DNA of 45,073 nt from an uncultured Bacilli bacterium (lineage in GTDB: Bacteria; Bacillota_I; Bacilli_A; RFN20; CAG-826). Below, piece after piece: positions 1 to 6,552 of this stretch (position 1 is the stretch's first letter; each line of letters opens with the position of its first letter). The stretch lies in contig CAJOQN010000073.1 of assembly GCA_905236535.1 (NCBI GenBank), forward strand, positions 1 through 45,073, read 5' to 3'. A program made the position numbers and the translations under genes. Under the pieces are notes generated by a model. It was not told the DNA's origin. It made no database searches and was given only the letters and a program-made list of their open reading frames with translations.

Positions 1-1740
1 AACGGAATAAATACAAGCACAACAGAAAAATACCAAAACACAATTACCATTTCTTCTGGGGATGCAAATATTACCGGTTCTGGTGGCGCGTCCATTAAAT
101 ACAATAATGCGAGTGGCCAACAAAGGTTTAGATATTATAAATCAGAATCAGACCAACAAAGCGTCCAACTTTACAAGCAAGGTTCTGCTTCAAATGTCCC
201 TGTTGTGGGAGTTAAATTAGATCAAAGTGAAGCCTCTGTTATCCTTAATGAAACACTATCCTTAACCGCGACAGTTTTACCAAGTGATGCCACAAACAAA
301 AAAGTGACTTGGTCATCTTCCAACACAAATGTTGCCAAAGTAACAAACGGTGTTGTTACCGGTGTTTCTGGTGGAAGCGCCACTATTACGGTTGCTACTG
401 AAGATGGAGATTATAAAGCAACTTGTGTTGTCACAGTTGTGGTTCCTGTTTTAGTGGAGAATATTATTGCTGATGAAACCGAGCTTGAACTTGGTGTTGG
501 TGAATCCACTGAAATTTCAATCAATATTGAACCCAATAACGCTACAAATCAAAGCGTAGTTTGGGCCTCTTCAAACACCAGTGTTGCTACCGTTGATCAA
601 AACGGAAACATCGAAGCTAAAGCTGTTGGCACCGCGACCATTACTGTTTCTGCACAAGATGGAAGTAATGTTAAAGAAACCATTAGTGTTACCGTTACTG
701 TTCCACGCAACACCATTAAGCCTTTATATGATTTAAGCGATGATTCATCTTATGGTGAATTCTATGGTTTATACATGGGTTACTACGAAGAAATTAAAAA
801 TAGCACAAGTTATTACAACTTATTCATTGGAAGTGGTGACTATGCAATTATGATTTATCAATATGAAACAATGCCAACTTATACTCCATACGAAACATAT
901 TTACGTGTAAGCGGTGGCACACTTGGTATTTATAGCAACCTTTATGAAATAAAGAATTGTTCATCTCTCGAAACAATTACGGCAGAACAAGCCGAATCCT
1001 TGGTTGAACCACTAGTTCTTTATAATGTTACAGGAACAGAAGATGGCTCGACAAATGAAATAAAAAGAGTTGCTTCTAGGCCAGTCCTTGTTTCTGGAAC
1101 AGTGAAACAAATTGTAAAAGGTTCATTTACATCAAGCGGAGACACGGAAGTTAAAGTTACATTAGAAAATGGAAACGACACCACTATCTTCTGCAAAGCA
1201 AGATTAAATAATTTAGAGGAATTAGAAGAAGCTCTTGGAACAGTTGGAAATACCTTTACTATTAGAGGTTTCACATCTATTTATAATTCCAACTTCCAAA
1301 TTGTCGCTCCGACAGTGGTCAAAGCTGATGAGTCATATACCGCAGAATTGTTTGCGCAAGATTTATTAGAAGCCACAAATGATATTTGTTCTGATAATGG
1401 AACAGAAAATAATTATTCAGCATTATCTGCGGTTTGGGCTTCCTTAAAAATGAATAAATTCAGCAAACTCAACGAAACAGAAATTGAAATATTATTAAAC
1501 ACTGTTGCTAATTCTGGTGGAACCGACATTGAAAACGCGATGGCAAGATATGATCACATCTGTGTTAGATATGGTTTAGAAAACTTCGTTGGAAGAAGTA
1601 CTGCGAATAGAACAAACCATTATTTGATGGAATTCACTCAAAGCAATTATACTTTAATCATAACCGTTTCTATTATTTCCACCGCTCTTGCTGTAGGAGC
1701 ATATTTATTCCTTAAAAATAGAAAATATTCGCAAAAATAA
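1..1740 (+). CDS. Big2 Ig-like surface protein with C-terminal membrane anchor (5' end outside window)
   Basis: The reading frame is open from base 1, so the gene starts upstream; the GTG at 205 is not a credible start because the protein sequence continues through it. At least 579 residues are present. Two consecutive bacterial Ig-like group 2 (Big2) domains are visible at about residues 70-148 and 150-235, each with the typical NxxVxWxSSNxxVAxV core and a GxATITV strand. A Tyr-rich segment, a beta-rich segment resembling an OB-fold (about 360-440) and a helical module ending in ARYDHICVRYGLENFVG follow. A hydrophobic segment (ITVSIISTALAVGAYLFL) and a short basic tail close the protein, giving a membrane anchor with the bulk outside the cell. 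No LPXTG motif is present. It lies 11 bases before the nuclease gene on the same strand, so the two are probably cotranscribed. Adhesion or substrate binding is likely, but the function is unknown. Confidence 0.8.
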   Translation, partial: NGINTSTTEKYQNTITISSGDANITGSGGASIKYNNASGQQRFRYYKSESDQQSVQLYKQGSASNVPVVGVKLDQSEASVILNETLSLTATVLPSDATNKKVTWSSSNTNVAKVTNGVVTGVSGGSATITVATEDGDYKATCVVTVVVPVLVENIIADETELELGVGESTEISINIEPNNATNQSVVWASSNTSVATVDQNGNIEAKAVGTATITVSAQDGSNVKETISVTVTVPRNTIKPLYDLSDDSSYGEFYGLYMGYYEEIKNSTSYYNLFIGSGDYAIMIYQYETMPTYTPYETYLRVSGGTLGIYSNLYEIKNCSSLETITAEQAESLVEPLVLYNVTGTEDGSTNEIKRVASRPVLVSGTVKQIVKGSFTSSGDTEVKVTLENGNDTTIFCKARLNNLEELEEALGTVGNTFTIRGFTSIYNSNFQIVAPTVVKADESYTAELFAQDLLEATNDICSDNGTENNYSALSAVWASLKMNKFSKLNETEIEILLNTVANSGGTDIENAMARYDHICVRYGLENFVGRSTANRTNHYLMEFTQSNYTLIITVSIISTALAVGAYLFLKNRKYSQK

Positions 1741-1751
1741 GGAGGTTTTGC

Positions 1752-3668
1752 ATGAACAAAAGAGGATTATTAATCTTATCCCCTATTACCGTTACTGTCG
1801 TTGGAGTGAGCTTTATTTTAGGATCATCTCCAAAACAAAGTGCGTTTGTCTATGCCTATGACACATCTAAATTACCAACCACTATTTCTTTAAAAGATAA
1901 CACCGAGGAAGAAATTAGAAATTATTATTCTTCTTTAAACTCTTTGTCTGAAAATGAAAGGCAAGGAAATAATCTATTAAAGAATTTAAAAACCATCCTT
2001 AAAAATGATCAAAAATATTATTCATACGATACCGATAACAACGGTCGAAAGATTTGGCAAATTTATGAAATCGCTGATCGCGATTGGATAAAATCACCAG
2101 CTTCTGAATTAGAGGGTTATGACCCATCGACCAACACCATTAATAATTACGAATACGGCACTAGCGCATCTAATAAAGGAAGTAATCCATATATTCATGC
2201 CTTATATGTAAATAGAGAAGCCGAAAACAATGTTAGAGCATGGGCAACTACTTCTGAAGGAAAAACCAGTCACGGCAATAACGCTGAGTGGTGTATTGAT
2301 AGAGAGCACATTTGGCCAAAATCACAAGGTTTTGAAGAACAAGGCAAAGGAGGTGCGAGAGGCGATCCAATGCACCTTTGGCCAGGAGATAGTGATGTTA
2401 ATAGCGCTATCCACAACAATAATCTTTATGGTTTTGTTAACGATTCAAAAATTACATCTCGTGGAAAATGGTCTTATGGCACCTCAAACCTATTAGGAAA
2501 ATCTACAACACTAAATAATAGTAATGATGTTTTTGAACCACAAGATAGTGATAAAGGTGATATTGCTAGATCTATTTTCTATATGGTCGCCCGTTATAAC
2601 GATATCGCAGGGGATGACACTATTGATAAAGACAATCCAAATCTCGAATTGGTTCAAGATAATACTGTTTTAGCGTCTTATACCTCATCAAAAACCGTCA
2701 CTGGTAAAATGGGTATTTTAACAGACTTATTAGAATGGAATAAACTTGATCCTGTTGATGAATTTGAAATTCATAGAAACAATTTGCTGTTTAATAATTA
2801 CACAAATAATAGAAATCCATTTATCGATTTCCCAGAATGGGCAGATTATATTTGGGGAACCGTTGAATATGACGGAAAACAATTTGTTTCACACACCAGC
2901 ACTCCTTCTGGAGCGGCAAATCCTCAAACCGATTCTATCAACGATTCGAAAAAGATTGCATCCTTAACGGTTTCTGGAACGCTTAGCAAAAACACATATT
3001 ATGAACACGAACAATTTAACCCTAATGGATTAACCATCACCGCCACTTATGATGATGCTAGTGAAGAAAACGTTACCGATAAAATTAATTGGCCCACCGA
3101 TTTAGAGGCTTCAATTACCACAATCACCGCTTCTTATGGTGGCAAAACCGTTGATATAACCATTAATCCTGTCATTCAAAATGTTTTAATGGGTATCTCT
3201 GTTTCTGGGGCTATAACAGAGTTCTGTCAAAGAGATTCTTTCTATTTTGATGGAACGGTAACTGCCACATATCAATATCCAGAAGAAAGTCCTGTAACGA
3301 AAACAATAACAAAAGGATATGTTGTCGATCCAGAAAACGGAACCCAGTTACCGTATGCTGGAGACTTCGAAGTGACCATAAGTTATACCGAGCACGATGT
3401 AACAAAAGAAGCAACTTACATCATCTCTATAACTAGAAAGCTAATTACTGAAGAATCGTGGTTCTTGCCGGCATTAATTGGTTTGGGTATTTTATTGGTT
3501 CTTATTGTTATTATCATAATTATGCTTTCAAGCAAAAAAGGTAGAAAGAAACTCAAAAAGGCCGCAGCAAAGACAGCCAAATCAACAGTGAAATCCTTTG
3601 TGAAGAGCCAAAGCAAATCCTCTTCTTCCACGAAGAAGAAATCATCATCCACAACGAAAAAGAAATAG
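1752..3668 (+). CDS. Exported endonuclease I family nuclease with Ig-like repeats and C-terminal anchor
   Basis: The 638-residue protein has an N-terminal signal segment (about 1-35, hydrophobic ILSPITVTVVGVSFILG). A His-Me finger endonuclease I domain spans roughly residues 85-370. The motif DREHIWPKS (183-191, catalytic His186) and the downstream GDPMHLWPGDSDVN...HNNN segment (about 204-224) match the family's active-site and metal-binding signatures. Two Ig-like segments follow (about 400-480, Big3-like, and 485-560), then a transmembrane helix (about 570-594) and a Lys/Ser-rich cytoplasmic tail. Inferred role: cell-surface degradation of DNA for nucleotide supply. The start follows a strong AAGGAGG at about 1739-1745. 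It is preceded by the Ig-like gene and ends at a hairpin shared with the convergent membrane gene. Both this gene and its upstream partner run against the replication direction of their arm. Confidence 0.87.
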   Translation: MNKRGLLILSPITVTVVGVSFILGSSPKQSAFVYAYDTSKLPTTISLKDNTEEEIRNYYSSLNSLSENERQGNNLLKNLKTILKNDQKYYSYDTDNNGRKIWQIYEIADRDWIKSPASELEGYDPSTNTINNYEYGTSASNKGSNPYIHALYVNREAENNVRAWATTSEGKTSHGNNAEWCIDREHIWPKSQGFEEQGKGGARGDPMHLWPGDSDVNSAIHNNNLYGFVNDSKITSRGKWSYGTSNLLGKSTTLNNSNDVFEPQDSDKGDIARSIFYMVARYNDIAGDDTIDKDNPNLELVQDNTVLASYTSSKTVTGKMGILTDLLEWNKLDPVDEFEIHRNNLLFNNYTNNRNPFIDFPEWADYIWGTVEYDGKQFVSHTSTPSGAANPQTDSINDSKKIASLTVSGTLSKNTYYEHEQFNPNGLTITATYDDASEENVTDKINWPTDLEASITTITASYGGKTVDITINPVIQNVLMGISVSGAITEFCQRDSFYFDGTVTATYQYPEESPVTKTITKGYVVDPENGTQLPYAGDFEVTISYTEHDVTKEATYIISITRKLITEESWFLPALIGLGILLVLIVIIIIMLSSKKGRKKLKKAAAKTAKSTVKSFVKSQSKSSSSTKKKSSSTTKKK

Positions 3669-3690
3669 GAGACATTAGTCTCCTTTCTTT
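3667..3690. terminator. Bidirectional terminator between convergent genes
   Basis: A 7-bp perfect stem AGGAGAC/GTCTCCT (3667-3673 with 3678-3684, loop ATTA) is followed by a T-rich tract on the plus strand and is preceded by an A-rich tract that gives U residues on the minus transcript. It overlaps both stop codons, of the nuclease and of the minus-strand membrane gene. Confidence 0.75.
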
Positions 3691-4865
3691 TCTTCTTTTT
3701 GTTTAACAACAATTCGATAATCTGGAAGCTCTTCCCAATCTGGATGAGCGTTTATAACTTTGTCTAAAGCTTCGTTAAACAATTCCGCTTCAATATCTCT
3801 TCTATTTTTTGGTACGCGTTTAAATGCGCTTGCGACAAGTGAAAGAGATAAGACGGTTTCAGAATGAGATCTATCAACAAGACCTGAGATTAAAATATAG
3901 GTTCTAATTGAAGGCATAGAAACATCTTTGGAAATTTCTCTAACGATATGAATGTCGAGATTATCTTTATATTTCTCTTTAATTTCTTCGTTACTTAATT
4001 GAATGAGTTGAATATAGATTTTTTGGGCTCTCGCACGAAGATAAACTTTATAAGAAACATCTTTTTCATTTGAAAGAATAATATCTAATAATTCTTCAGC
4101 TTGAGAGAATTCTCTTTTATCTAATAGGGCGTAAACCTTATTCATGTTTAAGTCCGCGGTGAAATTGGTAATAACATCAAAGGTTTTAATTTCCACATCG
4201 GTATTACCAAGCTCAATCTCGTGTTGGACTCTTAATAATTCATTGAAAGCCACTTTGTTCTTAGGATTAGAGAGAAGAGTTAATTGATAACCGTCGGTTT
4301 TAGAATCTAATCTCATTGGGATGATGTTATAAAGGAGGATGACTCCACCAACAACACCCATGGTTAATAAGAAATAACCAAGGTTGATAAGGAAGAAGTT
4401 GTTTTCTTTATTAGAGAGGAACATAAAAGCGGTCACCAATCCAATAATTTCAACCGCATAGAAAAGAGAACCAAATAACAAATAAGGACGGGGGTTGGAT
4501 TGTTTGTTTTCATCGTTATATAAAGGGAGGATTTTTGTTTCTCCAGTAAAACCATCAAAACCTTTTGGGAATTGAAATTTGAATTTATCATCTTCGTTTC
4601 TGGCAAAAGAAAAGCCCAAAATATTGACGGAAAGAATTTTATACTTTCCAGCTTTCGCTCCTGCAATATGGGCGAGTTCAAACAAGATTGCGTTTACTAA
4701 TAGTCCAGAAAGAACCGCGCCAACGATAAAGCCCCAGTATCCCCAGAACCCTAAAGGTTGTCCAGTAGCCCCAGAATTATTCCTTAAGACGGTAAAGCAA
4801 AAGACCACAGCCAATCCGACTATGAGAAGATAAACTATATATCCACTAATTTCTTCTTTCTTCAT
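3675..4865 (-). CDS. Degenerate site-2-protease (M50)-like membrane protein
   Basis: The 396-residue protein has an N-terminal half of about five hydrophobic segments and a soluble helical C-terminal half (about 205-396). FELAHIAGAKAGKYKI begins at residue 62, where an M50 intramembrane protease would carry HExxH: Phe replaces the first His, while Glu63 and His66 remain. The later YNIIPMRLDSKTDGYQL (N180, D187, D191-G192) resembles the M50 NxxPxxxxDG motif that supplies the third zinc ligand. Architecture and motif order therefore suggest an S2P fold with a broken catalytic site, a pseudoprotease or a differently metallated enzyme. The C-terminal part resembles helical repeats (ALLDKREFSQAEELLDIIL) and may bind a partner. 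The start has a strong GGAGGGG. The gene stands alone behind its own promoter and a structured leader. The M50 assignment rests on motif reading only. Confidence 0.6.
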   Translation of the reverse strand: MKKEEISGYIVYLLIVGLAVVFCFTVLRNNSGATGQPLGFWGYWGFIVGAVLSGLLVNAILFELAHIAGAKAGKYKILSVNILGFSFARNEDDKFKFQFPKGFDGFTGETKILPLYNDENKQSNPRPYLLFGSLFYAVEIIGLVTAFMFLSNKENNFFLINLGYFLLTMGVVGGVILLYNIIPMRLDSKTDGYQLTLLSNPKNKVAFNELLRVQHEIELGNTDVEIKTFDVITNFTADLNMNKVYALLDKREFSQAEELLDIILSNEKDVSYKVYLRARAQKIYIQLIQLSNEEIKEKYKDNLDIHIVREISKDVSMPSIRTYILISGLVDRSHSETVLSLSLVASAFKRVPKNRRDIEAELFNEALDKVINAHPDWEELPDYRIVVKQKEEKKGD

Positions 4866-4990
4866 TTATTGCCCCTCCTAGGACCTTTAAGTATTGGTCC
4901 CTTAATCATTTTTGTTGATAGCCAACAAAGGTGTACTATCTTGATCGGTGGGGTCATACCTAATCTATTGTTAGGCTCACTAAGTGATAC
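4866..4990 (-). promoter_or_regulatory. Structured 5' leader with competing hairpins, class unknown
   Basis: About 120 bases of leader on the minus strand precede the S2P-like gene. Visible stems (plus-strand coordinates): TCAC/GTGA 4977-4987; CCTAA/TTAGG 4959-4975; TTTGTTG/CAACAAA 4911-4929 with a 5-base loop; GGACC/GGTCC 4881-4900. Two alternative pairings conflict with these: GATAGC/ACTATC (4917-4922 with 4935-4940) and AAAGGT/ACCTTT (4927-4932 with 4883-4888). A CCCC run in the transcript (opposite 4950-4953) can pair with the GGGG of the Shine-Dalgarno (opposite 4872-4875). This looks like a switch controlling ribosome access. It matches no riboswitch, T-box or ribosomal-protein leader I can recall, and no factor-independent terminator is present. 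Confidence 0.5.
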
Positions 4991-4992
4991 CT

Positions 4993-5020
4993 ATTCTATC
5001 ATTTTTTGCTTTCATTTCAA
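4993..5020 (-). promoter_or_regulatory. Promoter of the S2P-like gene
   Basis: Read on the minus strand, TTGAAA (5015-5020) and TAGAAT (4993-4998) are separated by 16 bases. Transcription would start near 4986, giving a leader of about 120 bases. Confidence 0.55.
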
Positions 5021-5089
5021 CTTTAAGCGCTTTTATAACGCTGTTAATTGATATATTTTATTGAAAATATGGCGTTTTTGATGTGGTTT

Positions 5090-5653
5090 TTAGAATTTTG
5101 TTTCTTTTTTTCTAATTTCTCTAGCAATCGCAATCGCATTCTCTAAGAACCTTGGACCAAGAAAAGAAATTGAAGTTTTCATACTTTCTAAAGATTTAAT
5201 TCTGGTGTTAACAAGGTAGATTACTATCGCGTTTGAATAACCAGAGGCATAGAATCTAGAGATATTCTTTTTATCCACGATTGGTAAGAATTGTCCTTCT
5301 GGGTGATTGTTGATAATCTTCAAAAAGACATGGTAGCAACTGTTATAAATAAATTCTGAGAACAAATCTTTTCCAGCGGACGCTAAAGTTGCATCGATAA
5401 ATCCGGAATTCTTTGAATAATAGTTATAAATACAAAGGAGAAGATCTCTTGAATTATTAACATCTTTTAAGCCGTCCATTCTTTCATCCAAAAAAACCAA
5501 AGTTAATAAATCATAGATGTCATGGAAGTGATAATAAAACGTTTTGCGATTAATATCACACGCTCTTGAAAGCGACATCACTGAAATGTCGTCCAAAGGT
5601 TGGACCGCCATCATTTCTTTAAGTTTTTTTGCTAAAAGATGTTCGGTTTTCAT
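5090..5653 (-). CDS. TetR-family transcriptional regulator
   Basis: The 187-residue protein has an N-terminal helix-turn-helix at about residues 22-50; SVMSLSRACDINRKTFYYHF followed by an aspartate-rich turn matches the TetR/AcrR DNA-binding domain. The C-terminal ligand domain (about 60-187) is mostly helical and not assignable to a ligand. The start codon overlaps the psuG stop as ATGA (5650-5653), so it is translationally coupled to psuG and probably controls the ATPase-psuG-tetR unit, its own synthesis included. The C-terminal domain resembles the DhaS/TetR_C_8-like type, but this is only an impression. The effector could be a nucleoside or pyrimidine compound, judged by the neighbour alone. 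Confidence 0.85.
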   Translation of the reverse strand: MKTEHLLAKKLKEMMAVQPLDDISVMSLSRACDINRKTFYYHFHDIYDLLTLVFLDERMDGLKDVNNSRDLLLCIYNYYSKNSGFIDATLASAGKDLFSEFIYNSCYHVFLKIINNHPEGQFLPIVDKKNISRFYASGYSNAIVIYLVNTRIKSLESMKTSISFLGPRFLENAIAIAREIRKKETKF

Positions 5654-6552
5654 TTAAGAGAATATTCCTTTGCGATTAACGCTCCTAATTTTGCGTTATT
5701 TAAAACTAATTGAATATTGGATTCTAAAGAATCACCACCGGTTAATTCCACTATTGTTTTTAATAAGAATGGGGTACTTTCTTTACCCTTGATTCCTTGT
5801 TTATCCATCTCTTTAATGGCTTTATCAATCGCGTCTTTAATAATTTTTGAATCCATTGAATATTCTTCTGGAATTGGGTTGGTGATTAAAACTCCCCCGC
5901 ATAAATTGTTTGTTCTTTTTTGATAAATTATGTCTGCAATTTCTTTTGGAGAATCGACTCTATAATCAACCTTGTGCCCTGAGTGACGGGTGAAGAAATC
6001 TGGTAATTCATCGGTTTGATAACCAAGGACAGGAACACCCATTGTTTCTAAATATTCAAGAGTTAAAGGAATGTCCAATATTGATTTAGGGCCAGCACAT
6101 ACAACACTGACGTTGGTCTTGGCGAGTTCTTGTAAATCCGCGGAGATATCCATGGTGGTTTGGGCCCCTCTATGAACACCACCGAGACCACCAGTCACAA
6201 AGACTTCAATACCAGCTTCATTTGCCAAAATCATAGTGGCAGACACTGTTGTTGCACCCCACATCTTTTTCGCATATATTACTGGAATATCTCTACGAGA
6301 TACTTTAATAATTCCTTTTCTTTTTCCAAATTCTTCAATTTCTTCTGGAGTCATGCCAATGATTCCAACACCATCAACGATGCCAATCGTCGCAGGAACC
6401 GCTCCATTATCTCTAATAACTTTTTCCACTTTTAAAGCGGTTTCAACATTTTTAGGATAAGGCATTCCGTGTGAAATAATCGTACTTTCTAAAGCTACGA
6501 CTGGTTTTCCTGTTTCTAATGCTTTTTTAACTTCTGGATTTATCTTGATCAT
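5650..6552 (-). CDS. psuG: Pseudouridine-5'-phosphate glycosidase
   Basis: The 300-residue protein has the normal family length. PsuG cleaves the C-glycosidic bond of pseudouridine 5'-phosphate to uracil and ribose 5-phosphate, in the cytoplasm, as the second step of pseudouridine salvage. The signature ALESTIISHGMPYP (about 20-33) carries the catalytic Glu22; YAKKMWGATTVSATM carries the Schiff-base lysine region; FVTGGLGGVHRGA and LITNPIPEEYS are also conserved. The usual partner, pseudouridine kinase PsuK, is not in this window. The gene overlaps the upstream ATPase by 26 bases and tetR by 4 bases, so the three form one unit. The start ATG at 6552 follows a weak GGAAGTGG. Confidence 0.93.
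   Translation of the reverse strand: MIKINPEVKKALETGKPVVALESTIISHGMPYPKNVETALKVEKVIRDNGAVPATIGIVDGVGIIGMTPEEIEEFGKRKGIIKVSRRDIPVIYAKKMWGATTVSATMILANEAGIEVFVTGGLGGVHRGAQTTMDISADLQELAKTNVSVVCAGPKSILDIPLTLEYLETMGVPVLGYQTDELPDFFTRHSGHKVDYRVDSPKEIADIIYQKRTNNLCGGVLITNPIPEEYSMDSKIIKDAIDKAIKEMDKQGIKGKESTPFLLKTIVELTGGDSLESNIQLVLNNAKLGALIAKEYSLK

Noticed and set aside
4866..4990. T-box, tRNA or known riboswitch in this leader
   Set aside because: No T-box sequence resembling AGGGTGGNACCGCG, no tRNA T-loop signature, and no match to the riboswitch cores I could recall.
4869..5051. Plus-strand open frame of 60 codons, hydrophobic, over the leader of the S2P-like gene
   Set aside because: No ribosome binding site; the sequence is better explained as a minus-strand promoter and structured leader.
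5050..5070. AT-only inverted repeat ATATTTT/AAAATAT as tetR terminator
   Set aside because: No GC pairs and no T tract; weak structure likely by composition.
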